Source: Hirsutella rhossiliensis (taxonomy: Eukaryota > Ascomycota > Sordariomycetes > Hypocreales > Ophiocordycipitaceae). Taken from it: a DNA stretch of 64,000 bases. Positions 40,678 to 52,688 of the stretch are shown here, piece by piece. Position numbers and translations under genes: made by a program. Position 1 is the first letter of the stretch. The number at the start of each line of letters is the position of its first letter. The DNA is taken from positions 558,001 to 622,000 of the forward strand of contig NW_025408685.1 of the NCBI RefSeq assembly GCF_020360975.1, in the 5' to 3' direction. Below the pieces are notes generated by a model that searched no databases, had not been told where the DNA came from, and worked only from the letters and a program-made list of their open reading frames with translations.

Positions 40678-42286
40678 ATGCCTCGACCACAAATTGATCT
40701 TTCCACAGTTCAGGAGGAAATCACCGGCTTGCATCGAGATGGATCCTCTATTAATACAATCCGTACGCATCTTCTCGAGCATCATCAGCTTCAAGTAAGC
40801 CGCGCCAGTCTCTATCGATCGATCAAAGACTGGGACTTCTTCGTCAAGCACGTACGATCACTTCAGATACCTTACGGGACCGAATTAGGTCGCTATTCTT
40901 TGATGAATGTCTTAAGGATGATTTCATGCTTAAACGACTTAGAGACGAGGGGTTTACGATCTCAAAGTTCCGTCTTGAAAGAATTCGGCTTGAAGAGGGG
41001 CTCTACCGCCGCCAATCCCCTGAAGCGCTCCAAGTCGCAAGAGAACGCGCCCGGTCCTTTTTTAACAGCCAGGCACAGATCTCTACAACTCTACAAGGAC
41101 ATGGCCGGAACTATCTCTATACCTACGTATATGCGCCAGCAACATCATATTATTAGTCGTGATGCCCTATACGCAGAGTATCGAGACTTCACGCCTGAGA
41201 ACGTTAGGGAACGATGGGGACGAACACGTTACAAACGACGTGACTTCTCTATCCATGGCCCAGACTGGGTCTGGTCTATTGATGGCTACGACAAACTTAA
41301 GAATTGGGGTTTTGAGATCTATGCTGGTATTGACGCGTACTCACGGTATATTACGTGGTTTTACTGTGGGTTTTCATCCAGTACGAGCTGGAACGTTGCA
41401 AAACAGTACCTCCACGTACTAAACCAGCGGCACGCTATGCCTCGTATCTTGCGATCGGACCATGGTAATGAGACATCCCTCTTATGCGGGATACATTATT
41501 ACCTATCCGGCATGCGAACGAAGGAACAGGTCTCTTATCTCGTCCCAATTGCATTTGGAGACTGCTGGTACTTTGGCCGAAGCATTCATAACACCCGGAT
41601 TGAGAGCTGGTGGCATCGGTTAGGCAGTAATCGTGCTGGGTTCTGGCGAGTAAGTATAATTTTATCCATCATCTACCCTAGTTATACTAACTCTCCATTA
41701 GCAATACTTTCAATGGCTCACCGAACATGGCTTATTTGACAGTAGCTCAAGGGCGGATCGAGTGGCAATTCTCTATATCTATATGGATACTATCCGTCAA
41801 GAGCTAGTCCAATTCGTTCATATGTGGAACAGTCATACTATTCGACATCAGCCAAATCGTCCACACGTTCGAAGCGGGCAACCTACGGTCTTATATCATC
41901 AGCTTGATTCTGCTGGTGAACAGAATTATGCCGAGGAGATCCCACCGGATCGGCTTCGCATATGCACCGAGCTTTTCGATGAGGATACCACGAACCTAGA
42001 CGACTACCTACCGCTTAAAACTAAAGAGATATGCGATTATTTGTTTCAATTAAGCATTGGAACTATATCTTCAAGTCCTCCGAACCCGGAATATCCATGG
42101 CTTGACGAGTACAACTCGCTCCGGACACATCTGCATCAGTATATTACTGATCAGAAGCAACCGGAAGTCACGTTACTTAGTCGCCCAGAAAATGGTCGGG
42201 ACCGACTACAACAAGTCTTATCACAGTCTAATATTAGCCTAGACGATCTTGAACAGTTGAGTTTTAGGAGTGACGATGGTAATTAA
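40678..42286 (+). pseudogene. retroviral-type integrase (rve-like) gene A with DD47E core
   Basis: Exons 40678-41649 and 41702-42286 around a 52-bp intron. The N terminus (MPRPQIDLSTVQEEI) contains HTH-like repeats. Two compensating frameshifts (near 40856 and 41120) move the region LFFDECLKDDF..GRNYLYTYV into another phase. The core has Asp in WSIDGYDKLKNWGFEIYAGI, Asp in RILRSDHGNE (58 residues between) and Glu in TRIESWWHR (47 between). The C-terminal part, IRQELVQFVHMWNSH, is shared with gene B at 61598. The fold resembles fungal proteins annotated only as integrase core domain. No gag, protease or RT flanks it, so it is more likely a DNA transposase. Family not known to me. Confidence 0.7.
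41650..41701 (+). other. intron in integrase-like gene A
   Basis: Donor GTAAGT, branch TACTAAC, acceptor TTAG: a textbook fungal intron of 52 bp. Splicing joins FWR to QYFQWLTEHGLF. Gene B has an intron at the same place. Confidence 0.9.
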
Positions 42287-42306
42287 AGAAAAAAGCAAGT
42301 GAACGG

Positions 42307-43194
42307 TTAAGATTGCGATTTTACATGAGCTTGACGACGTGTAACCATTTGCTCCCCTATAGTCCCGTCCGCGTTAGAGATACCATCTTCTTGAGTCTCG
42401 CCTTCCTTGATATCCTCTAAGACCTGACCTGGGCTCCCTAAATCTGACTTAAAGTCCTGTGAAAAGTCAAAATCCGCCTCAGATGCTACTTGTATCGTAG
42501 ATTTATTCTCGGCCTCCTCCTTGATAGCCTCTACCTTAAACTTCTTGCTTGTATTCTTCGGCGTCGGTTTAGTCTTAGGGAGTTGCTTGCGTTTCTTCGA
42601 AGACGCACTCTCTTTTTTAACTAAAGGTTCGTTCTTGGCGCTAAGAATATGTGCGGGTTCGAAGAGGTCGTCTGGGTTGTTGTCGCTCTCGTAAGAGAAC
42701 AAAAAGATTAAAGAGTACTTAAAAGGTGATGCAATCGCCTTGTTTGGGGAAATCGAGCGAAAAAGGTCAAGCAGGGATGTCGTCTCGTATGCTTGTGATG
42801 GATAATACGAGATCGAGCCTGGATTGTTTGCTAAGCAAGCTGATAGGAGCTTCCAGTCGCGATCGATTAAAGTCTCGTCGTTAATGGCTCTGCGAATAAT
42901 CTGTTGAATCATGTCGGAATGTGACGGGAATTGCTTGGCTGGTTCGGAAAAGAAACAGTGTGTAACCTTCCGTACAAGACTAGGATATCCTACGTGATAC
43001 TTCTTTACAGGCAATCCTTTATTATCGATGATTCTAAAGGACGCACAATAAAAGTTCACCGTTAGATCGAAGGGCTGGAGCATTGATCGCTTTCTTGTTG
43101 CCTGCGCACTCTCAGAGCGATGGGTGTTGCCCTCGTTCGTGGCCGTAACGAGTTGACGTAATCCATTTGTAGACTTTATAGCTGGGACTGTCAT
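42307..43194 (-). CDS. hypothetical protein convergent with integrase-like gene A
   Basis: 295 codons from the ATG at 43194, uninterrupted, ending 20 bp from the stop of gene A. The first 150 residues look globular (DLTVNFYCASFRIIDNKGLP, then KVTHCFFSEPAKQFPSH and a YETTSLLDLFRSI segment). The second half is low-complexity: Lys-rich with a bipartite-type nuclear signal (KKRKQLPKTKPTPKNTSKKF), then acidic. No domain is recognised. The intact frame beside a decayed neighbour, and the tail-to-tail layout, suggest an accessory protein of the same element. A captured host gene is the alternative. A nuclear, DNA- or chromatin-associated role is inference from charge only. Confidence 0.65.
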   Translation of the reverse strand: MTVPAIKSTNGLRQLVTATNEGNTHRSESAQATRKRSMLQPFDLTVNFYCASFRIIDNKGLPVKKYHVGYPSLVRKVTHCFFSEPAKQFPSHSDMIQQIIRRAINDETLIDRDWKLLSACLANNPGSISYYPSQAYETTSLLDLFRSISPNKAIASPFKYSLIFLFSYESDNNPDDLFEPAHILSAKNEPLVKKESASSKKRKQLPKTKPTPKNTSKKFKVEAIKEEAENKSTIQVASEADFDFSQDFKSDLGSPGQVLEDIKEGETQEDGISNADGTIGEQMVTRRQAHVKSQS

Positions 43195-43307
43195 CGTAGG
43201 AGCTATCTGTCGTTCTGTTTGACTATCGTCGGAAGTGAGATCGATCGTCTGCGCGTCATGGTTGTTGGATCTCGAGCTTTGTATATTCGTCCGTTTAGTT
43301 TAGTTTA

Positions 43308-43501
43308 TGTGGGAATTGTAGTAATCCATTGTACCCATCTAGATAGGTCACGTGCGCTCTCACGTGTGCAGTTGAGGATAGCGGAGGACACATAGCTAGC
43401 TCCGTGCCCTTTGCCCCCTCTTCCCCCTTTCTAGAACAGACATCAACGATTACACATACCATTGCGATTTGCACGCAGGCCTGTGTAGAGACCTACCGAC
43501 A
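43308..43501 (+). repeat. solo LTR, 194-bp family
   Basis: TGTGGGAATTGTAGTAATCC to CCTACCGACA, nearly identical to the LTRs at 52991 and 56122. The duplication GTTTA lies at 43303-43307 and 43502-43506. It sits inside the (GTTTA)n tail of the LINE. The strand is by match to the complete element. Confidence 0.95.
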
Positions 43502-43710
43502 GTTTAGTTTAGTTTAGTGTATTTTCCGTCCAGCAACTTTTGGTCGCTCAGGTCTCCGGAGCACAGGACGTGCTGAGCTAGCAGGTGTCTACATGCTACA
43601 TATCGTACACTTCACCCACTATCCAGCATTTCAGCGGCTCAACGGCGCTCATGACAAACCTGTTGCCCGTCAGCGGGACGTCCAGGCATGAAGAGAAAGC
43701 TGTACCGTGG

Positions 43711-46700
43711 TCAGATCAGCCAATTTGCTTCTGGGGCCTTGCAGCCCTTGATGACCTCGGCGATCGCATGGTCGCGAGACCTTGACGCCGCCCGAGATCG
43801 GAGCAGGTAACAGAAAGGATTGAGAGGAAAAGGTAGGGTGAGAGAGGAGAATAATGACCGTCTAGTGGCGTGGGCAGATCCCTCCGAAGAAGGAGCTCGC
43901 TTTCGCCTGACGGATTTGTCAAAGTCCTTGCCGATTGCGCGGTTGATGGCTGCAGCCGGCCAAGGTGCAAGCCGCATACGATGCCGTGGCGCAACCATTC
44001 TGCAGTAAAAGATGTGTGCTGGCTCTTTCGTCGTCCGCACGAGCACGTCAGTCGCGCATCGTCGTGACCAAACCTTTCGTGGTAGTCAGCAAAATCCCCA
44101 TGGTGGGTTCTTGCTGCAAGCAAGTTATGAAGCAGGGGCCGAGAGCGCCAATTCTGACGGACAGCTGGTTGTGGCTTTAAGCCTCAGGTCTCTGTATCGC
44201 TCCGGCGCAGAGGCTTCCCACCAGGCCTTGAAAGCCTCTTCCGGCTGCTGTCGGGCAATCTTTCGCAGGTGCGCTAGCGTCGGGACGTTATCAGCGGGTT
44301 CTGGCAGTGATGCTCCCGCCTTGCCAGAGCATCAGCCTCCTCGTTGCCTGGGATGTCAGCATGGCCGGGGATCCAATGGACCTCCACAGCTCCGTATTTT
44401 CGCGCCAAAGATTGAAACTCAAGGAAGACCTCTTGCGAGGAGTCGCTCGGCGTGCCCGTAAGCATGTTGCGGTCGCGAGGTTGTCGAGGCAGACAAAGAT
44501 GCGGTCAGTTTCTGGAAGGCTCACCGCAGCCTTCAACCCCTCCAACGCACCTTTCGCCTCAGCGTCGAAAACCTCGGCGGGCCCAAGACGGCCCTTGTCG
44601 CGCAAGACGGTGGATCCGTCCCGATGAACAACATAGCCATATCCGGCGTGGCCTTCGGCAGAACGGGACCCGTCGGAATAGACGACCAGAGTTCGGGGCG
44701 ATAGTGCCTGGAGCCAATCGCGAAATTTCTTCGCCGTCTCATTTTTCGATGCACTCTGCAGAGGCGCAGTCTGCTCTTCGACAAATCCGCGCTGCAGCAA
44801 GGCAGGCCTTGGGCAGCTTGGTAGCAATTCGTCGGAGCGCCGCAGCCTAGTCCGGAAGGGTTTTGGCTGCTTTGGTACTTCAGCTTGATCATTTCATTCA
44901 GTATAGGGGCTTTTGGCCTCGACGTGCGCTTCACGAGCGGATGAGCTTCGTCCAGGGGTTTGAGACGCGCAGCAAATGCAGTCCGGCGCGCCTCGAGCAG
45001 CAGAGGGACCGGCGGTATCCCTGCCTCCCGGTGCAGAACATTCGTTGGTGTAGTTCTCCACACTGGCAGGATAGCCCGAAGAGATGTGTAGAGTGCCTTG
45101 CTCATCTTCTTTACGAGGTGTCCGATCCTGGACGGTCCTTCCTTGCCCGGCTTGGTCCAGCGCGGGCGCGTAGAACCAGGATACCAGACCTCCGCCGCGT
45201 AGAGCAGCACTGGAATGACGCAAGCGCAGACCGCTCGTCGCACAGCGCTCGGTAGAGGACCATGCCTGGTGTTTGTCAGTCTCCTGAGATGGAAGGCGAC
45301 TGCTTGCGCTTTGGCCGTCCATTTCTCGACATGAGTCTTGAAAGACAGAGTGCTGTCGAGCCAGACGCCAAGCCAACGCATCGCCCGGCCCGGCCGTTTC
45401 TCAAATTCGCCATGGAGCACTGGCGGCGCCGTCTTGGGCGTCGTTCGAGAGAAGTGCATCACTTCTGTCTTCTCAGGGTCGAAGGAGATCCTGTTGGCGG
45501 CGCCCCACGATACAAGCTCACGCACATGATGAGATGCTTCGGCGGACGTCTCATCCAGGCTATCGCCGACGCAAAGGATAGCAGTGTCGTCCGCATAGCC
45601 GAAACGCCCTTTTGAGCTGCCCAAGCGGTAGATTGATTCCGTATACAGTAGGAAGAGGATCGGCGAGACTGGCGATCCCTGTGGCAGCCCGCACTGGAGA
45701 GGCGATGAATTCGTTGCGATATCTTGATAGCGGATGCGTGCCGACCTGTCTTGCATAAACGAGCCGACCCATCGCGCGAGGTTCGGTGGCCACCCTTGCT
45801 CCCGTAGGCGAAGGATCAATCTGTTGCGGAGGACTGTGTCGAAGGCGCCCTGAATGTCCAAAGTCACCAATGTTGCAACCTGCTTGCAGGCAAATGCCTC
45901 CTCGATGTCATGAATCAAGGCAGCAACGAGATCCACGGCCGATCTCTTCGGGAGCGCGCCGGCTTGTTGTGGGTGTAGTACGCCGAAATGGACCGAGGCC
46001 CACGCTAGACGCCGTGCGATGAGCCGCTCGAGGCCCTTGCCGAGACAGGACAAAAGATGGGGCGCCAAGCGCGGGGTGTAGAGATCCCTGCGCCCCGGCT
46101 TGGCAATCATGACCACTTCTGCTTCTCGGAAGGGCTTCGGATGGTGGCCAATCCTGAGGCAGCCTTGATATAGCTGGTGGACGAGACTTCCGATCGCATG
46201 CCAGACAGCGCGGAGCATCCGCACCGTAATATTGTCGGAACCAGGGACGTATTCCCGGTGCGTAGCGTGGCGTCGCGGGTCTCTCCGGAGAGACTCGGTC
46301 GGTGAAGGGTATCGTCCTATCTGTGTTCACGGAGATCCACGGATCTGGGATGTCGTCGTTCGCCGTGCGCCGTTCCAGAGTGGCTTGTCGCAAGGCGGTG
46401 GCCTTTTCAGCTGCGTCTCATACACTCGGTCGTCAATTTGCAGGAGGAGCTTGAAACGGACCTGGAGACTTCAGCCAGCGGACGCCCTGAAGACGGAGGC
46501 GCTATCGGTGAAGCTGTCAATCAAGTTACGCCAGTAAAGGCGCTTGGCCCGGCGCACCACGCCATGGAGCTCCTCTGGCTGGCTGTACTTCTCGGTCGAA
46601 GCCGAGAGAGTGAACTCTCCTCCACGCGCGGTAATTGGCCGCCGCCTTTGCGCATTCTTCAGTCCACCACCGCGCACCATGCGTAGTCTTACGGGCAGGT

Positions 46701-47563
46701 CGACCGGCAGCTCTGGCTGCACAACCAAGAAGGTTCACGAGCGCCGACGCAAAGCTGTCGAGCTCGGAAGGAGATGCCGTGGTGATCGGGATGAAGGCGG
46801 CACCGGCCTCCACTAATTCAATGAATCGCTTCAATTCCTCGTCGGAGTTGAGATGGATCTTTCCTATTGGAAGGGTGCCAGAACTTGTCCTGGCAGCGTG
46901 ATACTAAGGTAAAATGATCGGAGCCGGTTGCTAGATGATCCTCGACAACAGCGTCGGCCAGAGGTATGTTGCAGAAGGCGAGATCAACCGTATTGCCGTG
47001 TGCGTTGGTCGGGACATCGACAGGATTCAGTAAGCCGAGTCGATTGTCCATTGCCCAAAACGCTATTTCTTCGCCGCGGTCCTCTCGTCGACCGGCCTGC
47101 CAGCTGGGATGTTTGGCATTGAAATCACCAGCAACAAGACACTTGTCCGGTACGGTCCACTGAAGCAAGATTTCAAGGGCTCCGTCGTGGTACGGCTGCC
47201 GATAGAAGTTGACGACTGTTATGCCGTTGACGGTGAGCCAAAGGATGTCACGAGTCGCCGCAGGTCTCTTTGATCAGCGACGAGACCTGCGGAACGCCGG
47301 ACGTATGTCATGACTCTCGGGCGAGTGTCGCGGCCGTCCCAGTCGTTGACGGGTGAGAAGGTGTCGTAGGCCTGATGCGTCTTAGTGAGGCATCGGCCGT
47401 CTTTCAGTCCTGTCCATGGCTCCTGCAACAAAATAATGTCGTATTGTTCCGAGTCGGCCAACGCAAGGGCACAATCGTGTGCCGGCGGAATCTTGCCTAC
47501 GTTGGCTTGGAAGATTCGCAAGATCCTCCTATCGCTTCGATTGCGTGGAAAACAGCGAGGCAT
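43711..47563 (-). pseudogene. LINE ORF2: endonuclease, reverse transcriptase, RNase H
   Basis: The ATG at 47563 opens the endonuclease (IFQANVGKIPPAHDCAL, LLQEPWTG). GDFNAKHPSWQ and GSDHFTLVSR follow at 46818-47168. The RT frame is open from about 46224 to 44900 with TLDIQGAFDTV, LPQGSPVSPILFLLYT and the FGYADDTAIL active site. RNase H has VVYSDGSRSAEGHAGYGY, DAEAKGALEGL, FVCLDNLA and VHWIPGHADIPGNEEADALA. The end is DYHERFGH..CSCGRRKS followed by HIFYCRMVAPRHRMRL. Several frameshifts inactivate it. It would nick the target and prime cDNA synthesis there. Confidence 0.9.
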
Positions 47564-47573
47564 TAGGGTAGCG

Positions 47574-49194
47574 TCACAGGACTAGTGCGTCGTTTCTTCG
47601 ATGGGACGACAGGAGGAACTGGTCGCCGTCCCTTACATGCGGCGGCGTTGTGGCCACAATGATGCATGGGGTTGACGGCGCGGCTGGCTCGTAAATGGCG
47701 CCCATGTCGGAGCTTCCATCTCCTCCAGCTGCCCGCGGCGCCGTTGACTCCAAGGAAAGTGTCTGCGGCCTGCCAGGGCTCTGATCAGACTGGTCGGACA
47801 CTCTGGCCTTTGGAGTCTGCCGCTTCTGCTGCGCAGAGAGCTGAACTCCCGTCTGCCGTACCAGGCTCTTCTCCTCCTTCGTCAGGCGCCGGACCATGCC
47901 GTGAACGCGCTTGGGGCGGGCAGGGCATTTGGGGTCATCCGCGCAATGGGGTCCAAGGCAGTTTGCACACTGCTCGAGGGCGGTGCATTCTTGGCTACGA
48001 TGGCCGGTTTGCCACAACGCCTGCAGCGCGCCGTTCGATCGCAGCTGTGTCGAGCGTGGAAATCCCAGCACTTGTCACATTGGCTAGGAATGCTGGGCTT
48101 GTCGATATAGCGGGCGAACCGGCTGGCGCCGAACAGTCGCCAGGGTCTCTGCGTGGGTTCCAGGAAGGATACAATAAGGGTCTGGGTAGGCATATCGCCC
48201 GAGTCGTGTCGCGAGGTCCGTATGCTGATGGGCTTCAGTCCGGTTTGGCAGGCAATTTCTTCTTTGACCGCCTCATCGAAGTTGATCTCAACGCCGCGTA
48301 GGTCCGTGAGCCTACGGGGCAATCGGCTACGACATACGAATGCCATTTCTGGCTAATCTCTACGGCCGTCGCGTCCAGATCTACGGCCCAATCCGCCTGT
48401 CGCTGCACGAGTAGTTCGCGCGTGGCCACATCCGATGCCAGGATGGCCCAACCCGTGTTTACCGGGAAGGCTGCCGGGATGCGGCGTAGGTCGATGCCGA
48501 CTCTAGCGGCGATGTGGGCCCGGATAGCGTATCTTTCATGGTTTCGGGCCGGAGCATCGACGTCAAGTCGGACAAAGACACGCAGGTCTTCCTTGGTGGG
48601 GCCACGGGCGGTCGTCCTTGGAGACGAGTGGTGGTTTGCTGTTTTCGCTGTGGTGGGGCGGAGGCCGTAATGGCCAGCTGTCCTTGTGTCGTTTTGCCGG
48701 ATGCGAGAACGCTGCTGTACGTAGGTTTCGGTGGTTCCTCAAGGTCGGCGAGCGATTGAGTCCAGAGGTTCAGAAACTTGGTGGCAACTTGCTTTGCGAT
48801 GCTATTGTGGGAGCCGGACGTGAATTGTTTGGCTGTCTGTTCGAATGATTCGCTAAAGGCCCGAAAGACTGCCAGCTTGGCATCATGGGCTGCCGTTTGG
48901 TCGCGAGCGATCTTTGTAGCCGCTTCGATGATGGAGACAGGTGCATTTTCCGTAGACCCGGTCGAACCAGGGCCATTCGGGATTATTTCCGGCTGCGTTC
49001 CTTCCGCGACGGCAGCGTTGGGCGTGTCGCTGGGAGACGTCGGTCGAGGAGCTGCTGAGCCGCCAGGGTTGAGACATTTGGACGAGCCTCCGCCGGAGAG
49101 GACAGTAGGTGCTGAGATGCACGGGCTGCTAGATCAGGTGGCGATTGTATGTCGACAGCACAGGAGCGGCGCGCGAACCTGAGGCTGGTGCCAT
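47574..49194 (-). pseudogene. LINE ORF1 (gag-like RNA-binding protein)
   Basis: The likely start is the ATG at 49194 (MAPASGSRAAPVLSTYN). It is read in several phases. The C-terminal third has CCHC knuckles: CDKCWDFHARHSC, a CRRCG segment, then C..CLGPHCADDPKC. That is the layout of Tad1 ORF1 proteins, which coat LINE RNA. The stop at 47574 lies 11 bp before the ORF2 ATG. Confidence 0.8.
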
Positions 49195-49200
49195 GGCCGC

Positions 49201-49596
49201 TGCCGGCGCTTTCGCGCGGCGCTGTTGCGGAATTTTCAAGAGCACTGTTAAGCGAAAAGCTGTATGGATAGGCTACTTCCTTAACACTTGCGTGCCAAGA
49301 AAGTAAAAATGCAGGGAAGGATGATGGTGCCCGTCAGCGGGATTTTCAGGCGCGCTCTAGGGTAGCCCCGCCAAGTGCGATCTACCGGAAACAACTATGT
49401 CCTTACCTTCGGGTAGAGCATGAAGACACATGGGCTGTATTGTTTCAAGTGGGTTTGCTACTCATCGTACTCTCGTACTCGAGTATCCCTGAAATTTATT
49501 CGCGGCTTGCCACTGGTGGGAATCCATCGCAGCCGCGTGCCTGGAGAAGTTGCCCAAATTTTGAATCCGTGCCGCCGACTTCCCAAAGGGGACGCC
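49201..49596. other. spacer between LINE and Crypton-type repeat
   Basis: No gene recognised. CCCGTCAGCGGGA occurs here near 49331 and also near 43665; similar words lie near 23275. Confidence 0.4.
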
Positions 49597-49942
49597 GCCA
49601 GCATCCTAATTGGCCCGCGCCTCGAGCCCCACCACCAGTCCGGATCGGAGTGGGGCGGCGCGCGGGCTACAAGAGAGACTATATCCAGCGACCATGATAC
49701 ACACCGCCGTGCCGGTGGGTCGTTAAACGCCCGTGGACAGGGCGTCGTAGCGAACGTGGATAGCGGCTCCTCCATGGAATCGGCTACACAATCAGCAGGG
49801 GGCGACGATATCTGTATATCCACGGCCCCTGCCGTAACGGCAGGGATGGATATCCGCGGATACGATTGGCTCGCCTGGTCGCTGATTCTGGACTCGCCCC
49901 ACCCGACCAGATCAGCGGTGCTCAGCAAGCCCTCGGATACCA
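49597..49942. repeat. second copy of Crypton 5' region
   Basis: Matches 19424-19742 up to CCCTCGGATACCA, where it is abruptly joined to the Fot-like element. No Crypton recombinase sequence is next to it, so this is a broken copy. Confidence 0.75.
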
Positions 49943-52688
49943 CAAAAATTCCGTGACAGTCGCCTCCCTAAATTTTGGGCATGAAAATGAGTGCATCTCA
50001 ACGAACTACATCACACTACCGTACACAATAAGTTATCATTCGGAATACACATTAGATTCGACTTCTGGGGCTCCTCTTTAGTCTCTGACATGAAGAAGAA
50101 GTTAAATATAGCTTTACAGGCGACCATTCGAGCTCGCCGGCAGACTGGTTTCGAGACAAGTCGGGTTATCTCAACTGCCCAAGAATGGCTACGTATACGC
50201 TAATCCCGTATGTTTCTTGCTCTATTCAGCATTTTCGCACCTCACGAAAGTCTCGTAGCATCTCTTGTATGTTATCGTAGGGCCGAGTGTGATGTTGTGG
50301 GCATGGAGTATCTGCGAGAGATTCAGCCATGACAACTGGAGGCGATGAAGGCATCCACGATTCCCCCAATGCTATGTCTTCCTCTATAGATCGCTGGAGC
50401 ATTTCGTCATCATTGTACTCTTCTTCGTCGTCTTCGTCGTCGTTGTTGAAGGGGCCGAGACCGTGAAAGTGAACTGTATCCTCACTGCAAGGTAAAGACG
50501 ACATATCCTCTAGGGATGCGGCCGCCTAACTGCGCGGGCGAGGATATCGCTTGCAGTGTTATTCGCCTTTGTAGTGTCTACAAAGAATGGGTCTGCTTTA
50601 GGTTCTTTCAGGGCCTTTGTGAATGTCTCGTGGGACTCTTGGAGTGTGTAGAACTCAATATCACGCCCCGTATGTTGTAGCCAAGGCTTGAAATTCATCG
50701 TCTTGAGTTCCCGTTGACTTCCTGCTTCTTGCTAGCGCTGTAATCCGCCCTTATACCCGCCATCTCGTCGCGAATTCGTTTGAGATGCATCCGTAGCTCT
50801 CGCCGGGTTTGCCGCTTGTATGCTGCTCGAGACTGCATTCGTATTCGCGCTGGATGTCCTCGATGTTGCAGCTCGTGATGAATTGACCGGACGGCTTAAC
50901 GATCTTGCCTCGCTTCTTCCTGCTTGCCCACGCTTCTATACGGCTATTTCGGTCCTTTATAAAGGATTGGACTTGAGATTGCAGGATGAGGGCTTCTGTC
51001 ACCACCTTAGCAGTCTGACGCAAACCCTCACGAGTTGGTGAACTCAGTACGTCATGGTACCGCTGCCTAATCCTGTTCGTAGTATCCGCAGCGATCTGGA
51101 AACGGGCTTCATTAGGCAAAAGTGAGTTATAAGCCGGGTTCACAAGTCTCTGCTGCCGAAGCTGCTCGTTGAGAAGCCTTGCAACAACGGGTTTTGGTGT
51201 CACGGGGTAAAGACCTGTTTTTTTCGAAGCCCGCAATGATGTTATGGCGCGTGAACCCAGCCTCGTAGACTTTTTGAAAAGCGTTGAGGAAGTCAACCCG
51301 CGAGAAAGCAAGGTGGCCCTCTGCGAGTGTTTTTCGTAGAGCTTTCTGGTGTGCCGCTTTCAGTGGTTGGAAAACACCAACATCTAGCGGCTGCATGATG
51401 TGTGTGGAATGAGGGGGGAGAATGGCGATGATGATATCAAAATTGATGCAGTATTCAGCGAATTCGAGAGTCGTGTGCCCTGTAAAGCCATCTACAACGA
51501 GCAACCGGAAAATCCTATCTTTCTCGTCCCGTTGGGTCGGAGGTGCCTCAACCGTCGTCATCCCAAGGTTTGGAACACGAAGATGCTCATCACAGCCAAA
51601 CCATTGTTCTAGTGACTTCCCAGAGCGTTGTGCTTGCGCTGAGGATGCCCAGGACCAGCGATTGAAGTGCCTCGCCCATTCGAGATGTATCTGAGCGTTG
51701 CTGAAGCCGGTTGGTGATTGAGCAAAGCGGACGCCACTATCAATAGCGATAAGTTACCGGCCCAATTCGTGGTAGGGAAATGCGCGAAGATGATCCAGGG
51801 AGGAAGAGAGTCCCCTGCAGCATTGATCGTGCCAATAACTGTGCAGGATTCTCGATTCGCCGGATCGAGAACTTCCACCCGACTCTTCACGCGTGTGGTG
51901 CGGGTCACGAGAACGTGTACGCGTTCTCGCAAGCAGCCGATCCGAATGCCGGCTTCATCTTCATTCCAAATCTCCGATGCCCCAATGCGAAACTTCTTGA
52001 TAGTCTCATCGAGGTTAGAGAAGAAGTCATTCACTTCCTCAACACTCTGCGCTTCAAAAGACTTCCGTGCTCTCTCGACGGCCTTCAAGTAAGTCTTCTT
52101 GACCTCAGGGTGACTTTGGCGCCAGCCTGCGAGCCAGTTCTGAGACATAGGTCTTGATGATGGATCTCGTCGCTGCGCTGATTGTATTTGCGGCAGCCTC
52201 AAGCTGCTCCTTTCCCGCTGGAATACCAGTACGCTCCATCCACTGTATGTACGCCACAAGGGCGTTATCTTCATCCTCAGTCAACGCAGTTGGGCGCCCT
52301 GACCTCGGGCAAATGGGTTTTCCAAAGAACGGATGGCCCTCTCGACAGCGCCTCTATTGACTTTGTACCTAGAAGCCGCTTTGCGGATAGAAAGGGGGGT
52401 TCGCTGTGGTGTTGTGGCACGACGTAGGGCCGCTCTAGGCGGCCGGCGAGAGGCGATGACGGCTCGCGCGGCGGCTAGGGCATTGTCATTGGGAGTCATA
52501 CCGTATGAAATAGAGAATAACCTCTCAAGTTGGTTTGGGTTGAAAATACGCGTTGACGGCAATTGAGACGGTACTCAAAAGAGAGGCGACTGTCACGGAA
52601 TTTTGTGATGTCACGGATTTTTGTGCCAACTAAAGGGCGTAAGACCTTTAGTGGGCTGCCGTGGCCCCACCACGCTTAGACCAACGGG
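49943..52688 (-). mobile_element. Fot-like DNA transposon with truncated left end
   Basis: The right end (52583-52688) reads GAGGCGACTGTCACGGAATT, then a second TCACGG repeat, then CACGCTTAGACCAACGGG followed by TA. The left side has only the inner part (CAAAAATTCCGTGACAGTCG at 49943), so the outer 80 bp are missing. Transposase coding is on the minus strand. Confidence 0.85.
50226..52499 (-). pseudogene. Fot-like DDE_1 transposase (multiple frameshifts)
   Basis: The likely start ATG is at 52499 (MTPNDNALAAARAVIASR). The HTH is SIRKAASRYKVNRGAVERAI. Catalytic motifs occur in successive frames: WNEDEAGIRIGC, then LLVVDGFTGHTTLEF, then IMQPLDVGVFQPLKAAH. C-terminal frames hold a basic region (50751-51311) and an acidic Asp/Glu-rich tail (50226-50504). 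At least four frameshifts. The N-terminal region is related to the catalytic-domain-less element at 24469-28329. Confidence 0.85.

Larger units (their letters stand above)
43293..49200 (-). mobile_element. Tad1-like LINE with ORF1 and ORF2
   Basis: The minus strand gives ORF1 with zinc knuckles, then ORF2 with apurinic-type endonuclease, reverse transcriptase, RNase H and a terminal Cys motif. The 3' tail is a (TAAAC)n microsatellite on the element strand (43293-43307, resuming 43502-43519). No target duplication could be matched at the 5' side, so the left end is firm and the right end approximate. Confidence 0.9.

Noticed and set aside
43660..49335. CCCGTCAGCGGGA pair as LINE target duplication
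   Set aside because: The left copy lies inside the LINE 3' region rather than outside its GTTTA tail, so it cannot be the target duplication.
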